NCBI GenBank assembly: GCA_022225965.2
Contig: JAKJXP020000022.1
Coordinates: 486,733-550,732 of the forward strand
Direction: 5' to 3'
DNA from: Diatrype stigma
Taxonomy: Eukaryota; Ascomycota; Sordariomycetes; Xylariales; Diatrypaceae
DNA: 64,000 nt
Each line of letters starts with the position of its first letter. Positions within the stretch are counted from its first letter, which is position 1. This document shows, in pieces, positions 45,573-57,437 of the stretch. The notes under the pieces are model-generated. The model was not told where the DNA came from, ran no database searches, and was given only the letters and a program-made list of their open reading frames with translations. The position numbers and the translations under genes were made by a program.

Positions 45573-47012
45573 TCACCACCCCCCACCCAGCCCCCCCTCC
45601 ACCTCCCCAAACACCCGCACGCCCCTCCTCCCCAGCGCGGAGCCGACGGCGACGGCATCGGCCCCGACGGCGCGCATGCGGCGGTAGGCGGCGGCGTCGG
45701 CGACGCCGCCGACGCCTACGAGGGCGACGTGGCGCGTGGCGCGGTGGGCGTCGAGGAGGCGCCGCAGCGTCGCCACGTTGCCGAGCGCCAGCGGGTGCAG
45801 GGGCGGGCCGGCCAGGCCGCCGATCCCGGTACCAACGCCCGGGGTGGATGGACCGGCGAGTAGTTTGGGCTCGTGCGTGTCGGTGAGCACGAGACACGAG
45901 CCCAGCGTGTTGGTCGCGGTTAGGAAGCTGATGGGGGAGTAGTAGTAGTAGTAGTCGGTTGTTGTCTCTGTGCCCCCACCCTTAGCATTAGTAGTAGTAG
46001 TAGTGGTGGTGGTATCAGTCCCCGCCACGCCCGCCCTCCTGAGCGCCGCAACGAGCGTCTCGAATTGATCCGCGTGCGTGTACGGGGGCGTCTTGAGACC
46101 CCACGGCACTCTCACTCCCTTTGATAATAATACCTCGCTCTCGCTCTCACTCCCACTCCCACCACCACCACCACCACCACCACCACCCTCTCCTCCCCAC
46201 ACCGTCTCAGCAGCCGCATCCCGCAGCGCGACGAGGTACGGCGCCAGCGCGGCCCCGGAGTACGCCGGGGGCGGCTTTCCGGGGATGTTGGGGCAGCTGA
46301 GGTTGACCTCTACGGCGAGCCGTATTCGAGGCGATGGCGGCGCTGCTTCTGTTCCTCCCACCTCTGCTTTGTCGCTGCCGCTGCCGCCGCTGCCCGCCGC
46401 CTCGGACTGGAGCTGGGCCTGGAGCCGCGCCACGCGCCGGTAGCATTCGGCTACCTCGTCGGGGGTGCCCGTGACGGATACGATGAAGTACTTGTACTTA
46501 TACCTGTTCCCGACCTCCTCTTTCGTCGCCGTCGTCGTCGTCGAAGAGGAAGAAGATGCTGCTGGTGGTGGTGTTGACGACAATGCGGATGCGGCTACGG
46601 ATGCGGATGCGGCTATGGCGCGTATGTACCCCAAATACCCATCCAGCGGCACGGGGCTGTACCCCAGCGTGTTCAAGCTCGCGCTGTAGCGGTCGGCGTC
46701 ATCATCATCATCATTATCATCGCTCCCACCAATGCCACCACTACCACCACCACGAGGGAACTCGTGCCGGCACGGGTCGAAGAACGTGTACCGGTGCACG
46801 GCGTCGTCGTGCGGGAAGCCGGCGCTGCCCAGGAGCGAGGTGCGGGTCGTGACGGCGCCCGTGGAGGGGCACTCGAACAGGGCCGTGAGGTCCGCTAGCG
46901 TGGTGGCCCAGGGGCAGGCCGAGTTGAGCAGAGGGGGGAAGATCCGGAGCGGGGGCGGGGGTTGTAGTTGTGGTGGTGAGCCGTGGTGATTGCCGTCGTC
47001 GTCGTTGTCCAT
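45573..47012 (-). CDS. Class 1A dihydroorotate dehydrogenase, expanded by amino-acid repeats
   Basis: A single exon of 479 aa, against about 310-315 in compact class 1A enzymes such as yeast Ura1. The cytosolic FMN enzyme oxidises dihydroorotate to orotate (fumarate-linked in class 1A). Visible core motifs: LLNSACPWATT and GAVTTRTS near the N-terminus; the active-site block NLSCPNIPGKPP with Cys240 as class 1A base; GLKTPPYTHADQF with Lys307; TATNTLGS; and the FMN-phosphate segment LVGVGGVADA ... GADAVAVGSAL. Extra length comes from simple-repeat insertions: Asp-rich (96-107), Ser/Thr-rich (144-162), Gly10 (276-285), Ser-Glu repeats, Thr8 (334-341) and Tyr5 (354-358). All fall between core motifs, so activity may be retained. 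Filamentous ascomycetes normally use a mitochondrial class 2 enzyme for pyrimidine synthesis, so this may be a second or divergent paralogue. Confidence 0.9.
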   Translation of the reverse strand: MDNDDDGNHHGSPPQLQPPPPLRIFPPLLNSACPWATTLADLTALFECPSTGAVTTRTSLLGSAGFPHDDAVHRYTFFDPCRHEFPRGGGSGGIGGSDDNDDDDDADRYSASLNTLGYSPVPLDGYLGYIRAIAASASVAASALSSTPPPAASSSSSTTTTATKEEVGNRYKYKYFIVSVTGTPDEVAECYRRVARLQAQLQSEAAGSGGSGSDKAEVGGTEAAPPSPRIRLAVEVNLSCPNIPGKPPPAYSGAALAPYLVALRDAAAETVWGGEGGGGGGGGGGSGSESESEVLLSKGVRVPWGLKTPPYTHADQFETLVAALRRAGVAGTDTTTTTTTTNAKGGGTETTTDYYYYYSPISFLTATNTLGSCLVLTDTHEPKLLAGPSTPGVGTGIGGLAGPPLHPLALGNVATLRRLLDAHRATRHVALVGVGGVADAAAYRRMRAVGADAVAVGSALGRRGVRVFGEVEGGLGGGW

Positions 47013-47873
47013 GATGGATGGGTTTAGGACTTCTCTTATATTATATATAAGACTACCTATGGACTGTCACTATACGATGGTGATTTATCACTGGCTATAA
47101 TTGCTTAATGAATAACAAGTAGCTATGTAGGTATGCGATCAGCTCTGGTTCCTATTCGGAAGGAAGTAGGTAAATCGATTTTGAGACACCGGTACACACT
47201 AGTATCGTTGCTACCAGGGGAAAGAAAGGAGAGGCGAAAAGGGACGAAGCGAAACATCCAGCGCCCTGGCACGTGTGTGGAAGAGTAATGCGTGAACTAT
47301 ATCGCTAACAACCTTGGAAGGCATTCATCCTTGGATGTAACGCCCGAGGGGTGTTAGTGAGGGCACTGAGGGGTCAATGTTCCTACCCTGATAAGAAAGA
47401 TAAGGCCATCCGGGGAGTGTCTTGTGAAGGATGGGGGTGCCGTTCGACCAAGTGCTTATAGCCTTCCTTCCCCTTGGGTAAGGATAAGACTTCAAAACAA
47501 GTAGTGTCATAAAATATAGGAGAACCCCTCAGGACTTGGTATATTTGATTGTTTCGATGATATCTTAGCAACGCTTGCAATAGTTTATACTTTATACGCT
47601 TATCTAGATGAACACCAAGAGCATACAGATCTCTCCTCAGCAAACCCCTTTCTCGGAGATTCAATGCCTCTTATGCATGCCGATCCTTGATCTTTGAATC
47701 AACCACGATGATATCGTGGACTACTTTGTACAATACGTGTATAGCATAGTATAGCCAATCTCGAAACCCGAACTTTGTTCAGTTCAGCAGCCAACCGTGG
47801 TCTTTCTTGGTGAGCTCGTCGATACTAAAGCACCCGCCACGGCCGTTGTAAAAAAATAGGCCATCGTGGAACC
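47013..47873. other. Intergenic region, no confident gene
   Basis: 861 bases. A 93-codon minus-strand frame (47383-47664) has a helical, basic composition but no recognisable family, and no leader or splice signal supports it. Confidence 0.5.
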
Positions 47874-49900
47874 TTATCCGCCGCGATGGCCGCCTGTGCT
47901 CATCAGGGTGATCTTTTGTTTCTTCTTTTTCTTCCCTTTGGCGGGACCTGTCCCTGCCCCTGTTCCATGAGCTGGCCCTGGCGCACTAGGCCCCCCATCC
48001 AGGCCAAAAGCTTCCATTTGCATAGCTATCTCTGCAGGACCGAACACCTCGTCCTCCTTTAGCCACCCATCGTTGATCCCTTCTTCCTGGGTAGTAGGCC
48101 TCAAGTTGGGCGATACTGGAATGGCAGGCGTCCCCCAGACAGTCCTAGATGCCGATGGGCTTGTCGACATCGCAGCTAGCTGTTCGAAACCGGGCCGAGG
48201 GTTTGGCGGAGTCGTGCCGGCTACTGAACTCAATGGCTGGAAATCGTCCGAGTTTAATGTTGGTACAGAGTCGATTCCTTCGTCGTGAGTTTGGTCAAAG
48301 TGCCGCCTAGCACCACGGCCTATGGCGGCAGCCTCCAACCGCTCCGCCTGTACCCTCTCGCGTTCTTCCTGTGCTTCCTTATCTCGGTGTGCCTTACGCC
48401 GACGTTCCAAATCAGGTTTAAAGGTCTCAAGAATTTCCGCCGGCACTATGTCCGTCCAGTCGCATTCTAAGAAACTAACGACACAGCCGTACGGAAGATG
48501 ACCCAGATACTTCGCACGCTTCCTCAGGGCATCATCTACTAGATTCCCTGTAGAGATATGCTCAACACGCGGCAACAGAGTCGAAGGGAAGTTGGAGAAA
48601 TCACCAAACTTGGTCTTCAGAATGCGAATATCCAGGGGCGAGAGATATAAGTGCGGTGGCGCCATGTAAAAGTGGAACTGTTGATTCGCAGGTTGCTTTG
48701 ATCCCGTCGTGCTTGGTCCCAACATGTTAGCCGTATCCGCGCCTTTCTGGTCTTGCAACTTGTCCCGGACTGTGTTGATTGCTCTGATGGCGCGCTGGGT
48801 CCAATCGCCTTCCTCGATTCCAAACTGGTGTTCGTCCTCCCGAGCCTGCCGCCTGAGGTCCTCTACTTCCCGATCGAACTGCTCAGCTAAATAGTCATTG
48901 GTGCCCTTCATAATGCGCGCGTAGTCCAAGACGTTCGCCGCAAAGTGCCATGGGACATCTTCGCCCAAGTTCACGACATCGGTGCCGCCTTCTTTCGGCA
49001 GAGCTAGCGTGGAACCCGAATCTCGCAGCATTAAACGCAGCACGACATCTTCCCCAACCCTTGGGAAAGGGTTCTCTTGCCCCGCATAGAACCGTACAGG
49101 TCGTGTCTCGGCAAGCTTGAAAGCATCCTCGCATATTGGACATTTCTTCCAGCGCGCCTCCTTCCGCAGACTCGGCTCGTCATCGTTCGTCGAATTCATG
49201 AAGCGTAACAAGCAAGGTAAACAGAATATATGACCGCACCTGGCCATTCGAGGGGCGACTGGATCTGAGAGGCAGATGGGACATGACGTCGATTGAGATT
49301 CGGTCGATGCAATGATCTGCAGCACGTCTGACCACTCGAGGTGGTCATCGGCATCGGCGGCCTGGGATGTATATGTGCCTGTCGGGGAGACTACAAATCT
49401 ATAGTTGGCATGCACGAATCTGGCCTTGTCAATGGCATGGTGGCCGGAGCCAGGGCCCCAGGTAGGGTGACGCCTCGTGGGTCGGTGTTGTGTATGATCA
49501 CGGAGTCGGGTTGGTGTCGAGTAGTTAAGTAAATGGGTGATGGAGGTCTGGCCTCGACGACTTGAAGGATTCCGGACAGCCCTCTAATTTCGAGCGACGT
49601 TAGCAAACGACTAGGGCTGTGGCGAACATAGAGGGGGGCTTGACAACGTACAAGTTCAGCCATATCATCCTCCTCGTCGGACTGATGGTTGTCTCTGAAA
49701 GGCCTCCGCTGATTCCGATGCTGCTTCCTTGAGGCTTGACCTTTTCTGGGGGCTGACGGAATGGACGGACTATACGGACTGGATCGACGGGCGCTCGACT
49801 CGAAGCTGGGTGAAGGAGCTGGGGCGTGCTGAGAGGACGTAGCGAAAGCTGTTGGAGCGGAAAGGGATTTGCCACCCAGGTTAGACGAGCCAGAGCTCAT
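47874..49900 (-). CDS. RING-finger protein, RNF10/Mag2 family
   Basis: Two exons (49900-49652, 49547-47874; intron 104 nt, GTACGT...CCAG) give 640 aa. RNF10 (animals) and Mag2 (yeast) are E3 ubiquitin ligases acting on stalled 40S ribosomes. After a disordered Ser/Pro-rich N-terminus comes the conserved block TSITHLLNYSTP, rebuilt across the intron, then TWGPGSGHHAIDKARFVHAN, a hallmark of this family. The C3HC4 RING is at 172-222: CPIC, then CGHIFCLPC, then CPIC. Later blocks such as FHFYMAPPHLYLSPLDIRIL and HLPYGCVVSFLECDWTDIVP also match the family. A basic Lys-rich motif (GKKKKKQKITLMS) closes the protein. Length and domain order are normal for fungal Mag2. Expected to be cytosolic. Confidence 0.95.
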
Positions 49901-51694
49901 GATGTCGACCGGCCGGAGACGGCAGTATGGGGCAGGTTGTGTTGGCCGAGGTGGTGAGGTTGGAGCGACGACGATTAGACTGACAAGTTAGGTGGAATTG
50001 GCCAATGACATCAACTATACCGCCTGGCTTTCGGGTCAGGATAGGAGTCTAATCGTGCACCAGCAGTAAATGCCTTGTCGTGGTGTTTGCGGGGAGACCG
50101 CAAAAGCAGAACGGCGATGACAAATATAATCGGGTTGTTGCAGGTCGGTCTCCCTGGTCTCCCTACTATGGCGAAGATGGCAAAGTCGGCCTGCCTTGAC
50201 TCGAGGCCGTAGTTGGATGGGGTCCAGGTGGAACAAAGCCCCGGTAACTCCGGAAAGTGGTGGTTGTATGGAGGTGGAGGGAAAGAAAGAATAGAAGAGT
50301 GGAGTTGATGCTTCGTAGATGCGGTAGATGGGCAATCCAGATCGATGGGTGGCCTAAACCCGCAGAAGCTCAGGAAGGTATCGAGGAGGAGGGGGAGGAG
50401 AAGAGGTGAGAGCTGGTAGGATGTCGTCAAGACATGCTATAGTACAAAGAGTCACTCTCGCATCATTCGACTTTCACCCTGCGAAGTGAAGTACCTACAG
50501 TGAAGCACCTAGTGAAGCACCTACAGTGGAGCACCTACACTCCCTACTTACCTGTATGTATACTATCTAACCCTTCTCGCGGGGTGCAGCACGGTGCTGG
50601 TTTGGACTGCCGGACTGCTTGGTGGGCTGGATGGGATGACTCAATGGATCATCGAGCGTTTCTAGGCAGGCTGGAGCTGGCATAGATCGCTGCTAACACT
50701 GGTACTACATAATCAACTCAACACTCGAGCTACCTACATAGGTAGCCTATACTCATAGTTAACTGCCTACTGTATTCATGCCTACCTATACAATCCTGGT
50801 GCAGCCCCTGACCTCGCATTGGACCAAAATCGGAACGAAGCAGACAGACCAATCCAAGCAATGAATATTATTTTCCTAGTTGGACTTGCGTATGCTATGC
50901 CTCTCAGTATTATTCATGGCCCATACATTTGTAACGACCTGATTATAAACTACCCACCCATTCTGCCACCTCACGCCGTCAAGCCCTCTACATAACGTGA
51001 CCCCCTTCAAGCCCCCTTGAGCCATTCATCAAGGCTCCCCGACTCCTCAAGCCCAGTCTTTAGGAAGTCGACAGAGTGCTCTACCGAGGTTTTCCAAATT
51101 TCGCAACTGGCAGACCCTCCGCCCTCCAGCAATGCCTGCGCCCGAACCTTCCCTCTCTGTTGTGAGCCTCTTGTTCGTATCTCGTTATGCCCCCTCTTCC
51201 CACCATTGCTCAACCACACCGACCCCCCTTAGCTGGCCAATTGAAAAGCCATGAAGCGGCGTGAGACAAAAGTAACCGTTGCGCCAGTGTGAGAGGCCTG
51301 CAAGCAACGATCCACACAACAAAGACGTCCCGACTAATCAGGGAGTGTTCAAGCCGCATCAACATCAATCATCCTTTCAGCAACCATGGCAGTCGCATGC
51401 CATCAATCCATCTAGCATAATGTACATCGCCCGAAGCACTCAGGCCTAAAAGCTCATCAACGCGAGCTTTTTTTTCTGTGGCAGGGGTATGTTTGAGGGG
51501 GTATTCTGCTGGGTTGACGGGGTATTTATCATACACTAGATGCTTGGAATGAAAAGAAAAGAGGAATATCATCCGCTTCGAGTAACCACTTTGAAGTGGT
51601 ACATGCGGAATGGGGAATCATGAACTCTGAAATATCATAAAAAAGAGAAGAGAAGAGATAAAGACGCCGTCGGGGGCGAATAAGGTACTGGAGT
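49901..51694. other. Intergenic region, no gene seen
   Basis: 1.8 kb upstream of the RNF10/Mag2 gene and downstream of the CBM48 gene. Short pyrimidine-rich frames only; a GTGAAGCACCTACA-like word repeats about three times at 50486-50537. Confidence 0.55.
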
Positions 51695-54600
51695 TTATTT
51701 GTGGGAGACCTTGCCCTTCAGCTTGCCGAGAATGGCGCTGAACCGGTTCTTCTTCTTCAGCTTGGCAGGAGCATCAGCTGGCTTGTCACTGCTGCTCGTG
51801 GACGCCTTTGCCTCATCGGGCTTGGCTGGAGTGGTCGGGTCTGTGACAGCAGAAGCACCGTTCGAAGCACCGTTCGAAGCACCGTTAGTGGTAACGGTTT
51901 CTGTGGCAGGCGCAGCCTTCGGTTCGGCAGTAGCCGTCTCGGTCTTGACTTCGGCGATAGCCTCCTCCGTCTTGGCTTCAGCAGCGGGCGTCTCTGTCTT
52001 AGTCTCAACGACTGGGGCTTCTGTCTTGGTTTCCGCACTGGACGGTTCGGCCTTGGAAGACTCGGCAACGGTCTCAGTTGGCTCCACAGGCTTAACCTCA
52101 TCCAGCAGCTCTGCTTCGACAGCCTTCTTCTCTGCAACGGCTTCCGTGTTAGCCGCCGCCTCGGGCTCCTTTCCTGCCTCGACGATCGACTCCTTAACTT
52201 CCGCAGGGACCTCAGGCGAAACCTCCTCACGAGTCTCCTCCTTTTCCGCTCCTGCAATGGTGGCCTGCACAGACTCGGGAAGCGACTCCTTGACAGACTC
52301 GGGTAAGTTTGTCGCCGCCTCAGTGGCTGTAGTCTGGGCGGCCGTAGCTGCCTCGGTTGCCTTCTCGACGACGGTGTCCTTGGCGGAGACTGCGGCTGCA
52401 ACCGCTGCTTCGCTAGCCGCAGTGGCCGCAGCTGTAGCTGCCGCCGCGACTGAAGCAGCAGCCTCGTCTAGAGTTACCTCGTTCTCGGTCTTTTCGGTGC
52501 CTTCGCCTGCTGTGCCTTCGGACGTGGATGGGGCTTCCTTCACCTTGTCTAGAAGCTCTTTCTCAACGGCAGCTTTCTCTTCCACCTCCTCGGGAACACC
52601 GCTAGCTTCGGGATCGACATGCGCCTTCTCTTGGCTTTCCTTGACGACCTCGGGAACATCACCATCAGCAGGCGCATCAGCAGGCGCATCAGCAATTACT
52701 ACGGGGGCAGACTCGGTGGCAGACTCGGTGGCAACCTCGGGGGCAGAGAAAGGAGCTCCGCCTAAATATCATCAGTTATGTGTACGAGAGGTGGGGAATC
52801 GTGGGAAATACCTGGAAGCGCGTCACTCTTCTCGTATGATTCGGCATCGAGCTTCACATTCGCCGTAGTGCTTTCGGCAGAGACCTCCTCGGGGATCGCC
52901 TCGCCAGGGGCCAATGTCACAGGGTTGACGGCACCAGCAGCAGCCGGGAGCGGGTTGATACCAAGCTCGGCAGCAGGAGTCACGGGGAAAGTCCCAGGCA
53001 GGTCCGATGAATTCTCGTCCTTCTCATCCTTCTTGTCCTCCTCGTCTTTCTCGCTTTTCCCCACTACAGCATCGGCAGCCGGGGTTTCCGTGGCGGCGGC
53101 ATCCTTCTTTTCCAGCGGAACCTCGGCAGCCAATGCGGCCGTGGTCGATTCGGGAGCAGCCGAACTCAACATGGCGGTGGCAGCGGTTGGCTCGGTTGTG
53201 ATCTGCGCAGGTTCCAGGACGTTGTTCTCGTTGCCGCCCTCGTCAGCTTCTTTAGGAGCAGTGGGATCTGTCACCCAGTTTCCGTCGACAACGAACTGCA
53301 AATGGCGAGTGCTGGTTAGCGGAGGTCACAATGGTATGGAAATGACTGCCTAGGTAGAAAGATGATGGTGTTTAAAAAGGCGGTAACAGTAACGTGAGAG
53401 GAATGGGCGCGGGGAAGGCTGATATGCGCTGTGTAGTAAGCGGAAGAGCCGAATGCCGGAATGGGACATGCTCATGGCAAAAAACGTGCTACTAGGTGCT
53501 ACTAGATTGGCCTAGCAAGGGAACCCCCTTCACCTAGGAGCAGCACCTGTTGATCAAGGTTTGCCGATGTACTCAGTTGGCCCCACAGCAGTATTTCTTG
53601 CAACGGAATCAATGGATTGCGCGAAGTACCTGCACCTGCATTTGCACTTGCACTTGCACTTGCCCTTGCACCTGCACTTGCATCTACACCCAGACCTGCC
53701 TGCACCCGTACCTGCACACTGTGCCTATCTCAAAGTGGCAAAGTGCTGAGCCAAACGCAGGCGGGTTAGAGATCTCTGCTGGTTTGGGTTGCTCTTGGCC
53801 CGTTTGCTTTGCCATTGCCTTCCTGCTTGGCCTTGTCCCGCTTCAAGGTTGCGTGTGGGGACAACACTAACGAAAGGGAAGGAAGGGGGGTGAGGGCTTC
53901 GACAGATCCGCAAGCGAAGCTGAACTCTGATCTCTGAAATCTGTTCCAGGTTGGAACTGCCCGTACAACGGGACCGACCAACCGCCTGCCGGCTGCTGGA
54001 CACAAGCCTGGCAAGCATCTGCCGTTTCACACCCATCCCCCCACCCCCTTCACTTCGGCCTGCGTTTGGAAGGTGCGAAAACAGGATGAAACGACCGGAC
54101 GGATGAGCACGACGGGCACGATGGGCACGATTGGTCGTGGGTGGTGGGTAGGTCACCGTGGGGCAGATTGCAATAGCCTCAGTCAACTCGGGCAAACAAA
54201 GATGATGATCGGCCTGCGAGATCCCGAGCTATGTAGCTTAGCCTCATCCTATATAGGGTACAGGCCGGCTGTCCACAGATCGGATGTCTCAACTTGAAGC
54301 AGAAGCCGAAGCCGAAGCAGAACCCCCCCGGCCCTTATAAGTATCCCACTGATCACGTCCCTCTAATGCCGCGTCTTTTGGGACAGCACATGAGTACGTA
54401 TGTATGCATGGTGAGATTTGTGTAAGGCCGGACCAGCTACGATTCCAGAGACACTGCCAATGCTATGCCAATGCCAATGCCAATGCCAATGCCAATGCCA
54501 CTGCTATTGCCGATGGCGATGCGCCCCCGCCCCGTCGCTACTTGACGATGATTACGATGGTAATACTGTTGGGGCTATGTTGTTCGCGATGCGAGTGGTG

Positions 54601-55194
54601 GTGGGGGGCGGTCGAACGGTGCTGCTCGAGCACGGGGAGTAACAACGGATGGTTGATTGAAGAGACGTAATGCGACGAACCTTGTAGTAAATCTTCTTGG
54701 ATGCATCGGAGAGTGCCACGTTCTTCTCGAACTGCTCCCCGACCTTCTCCAGTTTCTCGGACTTCTGCCAGTCGTCGAAGGTTCCCGTCACAAAGACGTC
54801 GGAGGCGGGATGCGCCCTAGATGATCGGAAAAAGCCGACGTCAGTACAAGGTCCAGAACAATGAGTTTCGCGTGGTATTGAGCCAGGTGGCTATTTCCTG
54901 TAATCGAAGGGGGCATGATGGCAGGATGGCGATGATGTTGAACCGCCATTGGCAAGAATGCGCATCTGACTGTTAGGATGGCAACCGCTTTGACATATAA
55001 AAGCGTCAATGAGGCTTAGAATGGATGTTAGGCTAGCTTGCCCATGCCATGACCATGCCGCGCACGTTCTCCTATGCCCGAGACCATGTGATAATGGAAA
55101 CAGCTTTAAGAGGGCCTAATTCTCCGGTGTAGGGAAGAGAGGAGACCCCTCCGACCCATCAGCGTACGTACCACTTGAAAACAAAACTTCCCAT
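51695..55194 (-). CDS. CBM48 (AMPK-beta-type) protein, Crp1/Mdg1-like, with long acidic tail
   Basis: Four exons (55194-55172, 54816-54681, 53295-52812, 52761-51695) give 569 aa; the phases agree. The N-terminal 85 residues are a CBM48/AMPK-beta-type glycogen-binding fold: MGSFVFKWAHPASDVFVTG, TFDDWQKSEKL, SKKIYYKFVVDGNWVTDPTA and NNVLEP. This is the domain of yeast Crp1 (cruciform-DNA-binding) and Mdg1 (pheromone signalling). The remaining 480 residues are disordered and rich in Ala, Glu, Thr and Val, with repeated ETKTE / AEAKTE-type units, ending in a basic conserved-looking motif (KKKNRFSAILGKLKGKVSHK). Intron 1 is 355 nt and intron 2 is 1385 nt (53296-54680), exceptional for this organism. 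Both domain halves joined by intron 2 are needed to complete the CBM fold, so the intron is real although large. The exact role is unknown. Confidence 0.9.
53628..53685 (+). repeat. TGCACT-type hexamer repeat in long intron
   Basis: About nine imperfect copies of TTGCAC / CTGCAC inside intron 2 of the CBM48 gene. Confidence 0.85.
54454..54503 (+). repeat. TGCCAA hexamer repeat in long intron
   Basis: About eight copies of TGCCAA, with the central five perfect, inside the same 1385-nt intron. Confidence 0.88.
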
Positions 55195-57343
55195 GGTTTG
55201 CGATCGGGAAAGAATGTATGAAACCAAGGTAATCGGTCCAATGGCTGGCTGAATGGGAGAAGCGATGCGATAGCTGCTGCAGGGTCGAGTATGTAGGGAA
55301 GCCTGAGGGGGAAAATGGCACAAGATGAGGAACGGAGGAACAGGAATAATTCTCGTTGGCGTTGGCGACGGCGGAAGTAGATGGAATATGAAAGCTCAAA
55401 AATTAGACGGATCGAGCTTTTCGCTAACTATTACGCAGCTACGGTCCCTCCTAACTACGAAGTACGAAGTTGACTAATAGCGTAGCTCGTACCTACATGT
55501 ATGTATGTATGTATGTAGTACGTATGTAGCTCGCCGGGCAGGGTGGCATGGGGGTATTGGTAGGCTGGACTAACGTTAACCGCCCTGTCGGCCTGTCAGA
55601 TAGTGGCATCAGAGTGCCATGCAAATGACAGTTCCAGTGCGCGTCTACTACCTATGTATGTAACTAAGGTACCTAAGGTATGTAGGCAAGTCGGTCTTCC
55701 TCGGCGGGGTTGGGAGGCAGTTGGGAGGCTGGTTGGTCTAGGACCCTACCTAGGCAGCTAGGGACTACTATGTAGTAGCTCTAGGAACGGTGCATGTGCT
55801 AGCTACGAAGTATGCAAAGTGTTGCTGTTTCCGTCAATGTTAGCCCTCGACGGCTCTGATAGCCTCGCGGCGGGGACTGGCGCTAAATTGATTAATTGCT
55901 GTCTTATTACTGGATTATTACGAGCTTATTATTACTGCATGTCCTCCTCCTCCTCTTCCTCTTCCTTTTACCTTACCGCTACTTTCCTATCCCATATCGA
56001 TCGAATAATGCGATCGGAGGCTGTTCATTGGTGATTTGTACCTGTAGGCAGCTTGTGAATACGGAGCATCGGAGGTTGAGCAAGGTTTGGCTGCTCTTAC
56101 ATAGTACATAGTAGAGCTAGCTGCCCATCCCATCCCCTATCGTATCGTTCGTACCTATCATCGGCGGCTTCGGTTCTCCGGCCTACATGCCTTCCTCTTC
56201 CGATAGCTAAGAGCATGAGGCAATGGCACGACTTCAGTGGCTATGCGCTGTCCAGATAGATCCATATACGCGCATACACGCACATATACGCACAGGCATA
56301 GATCGCCCCTAGGAGCCTAGAGACAGATTTCACATGCCAGAACATCGGATATATAGTGCCTAGTATAATCGTAGAGGGACCCGCACGGGCTTCCATTGGG
56401 CCATACCGGTGATGCGCCTAGCTATAGAGATGACATACATGTGGCCTAACTTAATAAATTGGCCGGTTGATGCACTCTCCTAATCAGACATGCGCAGATG
56501 CGTGCTTGCAGGTAGGCAGGTGCGCAGGTGGGCAGGTGGGCAGGTGGGCAGGTGGGCACGCCGTCCAGGTTTGACCGAACCCCTATAGTGTGCTATTCTA
56601 TAGGGCTGTTTTATACTATCTGATTATGTAGAGCTAGAGTGCAAACACATCTACCAACCATCCAAGGTTTACTTAAGAATGTGTTCTCGTATCTACTAGT
56701 CGAGGTAAGGTAACTTAGTTACTTACCTACAGAACATACCAAAGGCTCCAAATGTAAGATACTTAAAGACAGGACCCAGTCTCCCGGGTTATATCTTACC
56801 ATGTTCCCGTCATCAAAAACCCGTGGGCTTTGGGGTTCGTTCTCAAACGGGTTTATATCGTACTACGTCGGGAATGTGATTTGTACTAGATTGTATGTGC
56901 ATACATGCCCACATACACGCTGAGTTATCAATGTCATATGGAATGAATGTTGCTGCTCTTACTTATAGGCACCGGTATGATGCACCGTACGCTTACCAAT
57001 ATCTTCATCAATTCCTCAGGCGGTACCTACCTACTTCTACATCTACGTAGCAGCAGACTTGGCAGTCCCAATTGCCCACAAGTACCTTTCGAGTCATGCA
57101 TCCGTTTCTCTCAAGGTTCCAGGTTGGTTCAAGGTTGTCTGTCTTCCATCTCAACTAGACTAGGCACCAGGCAGCCAAGATGAAAATAGAACTCCGAGCT
57201 TCCCGGTCGGCCGGTAGAAAGGTGGGCCCCCATTATCGGATTTCAACATGGCACCACTCTTTTGCCCCCTCCCCCTCCCCCTCCCCCCGCAGCATTTCCC
57301 GGAATATAGTCCGGAAGAGAAGCAGAAATTTTCAACAACCAAA
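55195..57343. other. Gene-free interval left of tRNA-Phe
   Basis: 2.1 kb without a supported gene. TACCTA/GTATGT words at 55490-55520 and 55650-55690, and a 7-bp GGCAGGT repeat at 56508-56559. Confidence 0.55.
56508..56559 (+). repeat. GGCAGGT 7-bp tandem repeat
   Basis: Roughly seven copies of GCAGGTG/GGCAGGT with four perfect GGGCAGGT units in the centre. Confidence 0.88.
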
Positions 57344-57348
57344 GCGGG

Positions 57349-57380
<32 letters not shown>

Positions 57381-57437
57381 CCTACTTCAGTTCTTCTTGA
57401 CATCTGAAGGTCGTGCGTTCGATCCGCACTCACCGCA
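57344..57437 (+). tRNA. tRNA-Phe (GAA) with 21-nt intron
   Basis: The mature halves are 57344-57380 and 57402-57437 (73 nt). The A box (TAGCTCAGTTGG) and B box (CGTTCGATCC) are intact. The anticodon loop is CTGAAGA, with anticodon GAA at 57377-57379. The intron 57381-57401 sits between positions 37 and 38, the standard site, and contains CTTCAG, complementary to the anticodon region. The acceptor stem GCGGGGA/TCACCGC has one mismatch (G5 with A). The 3' end is followed by T-rich sequence (TTCCTTTCCTTTTTGCCC). Confidence 0.95.

Noticed and set aside
47383..47664. 93-codon minus-strand helical frame resembling a SAP-like or retroelement fragment
   Set aside because: Similarity is only compositional; no reverse transcriptase, LTR or conserved residues nearby.
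51699..52868. 389-codon plus-strand Ser/Ala-rich open frame
   Set aside because: Antisense shadow of the repetitive tail of the CBM48 protein; its composition simply mirrors the Glu/Ala/Thr codons.
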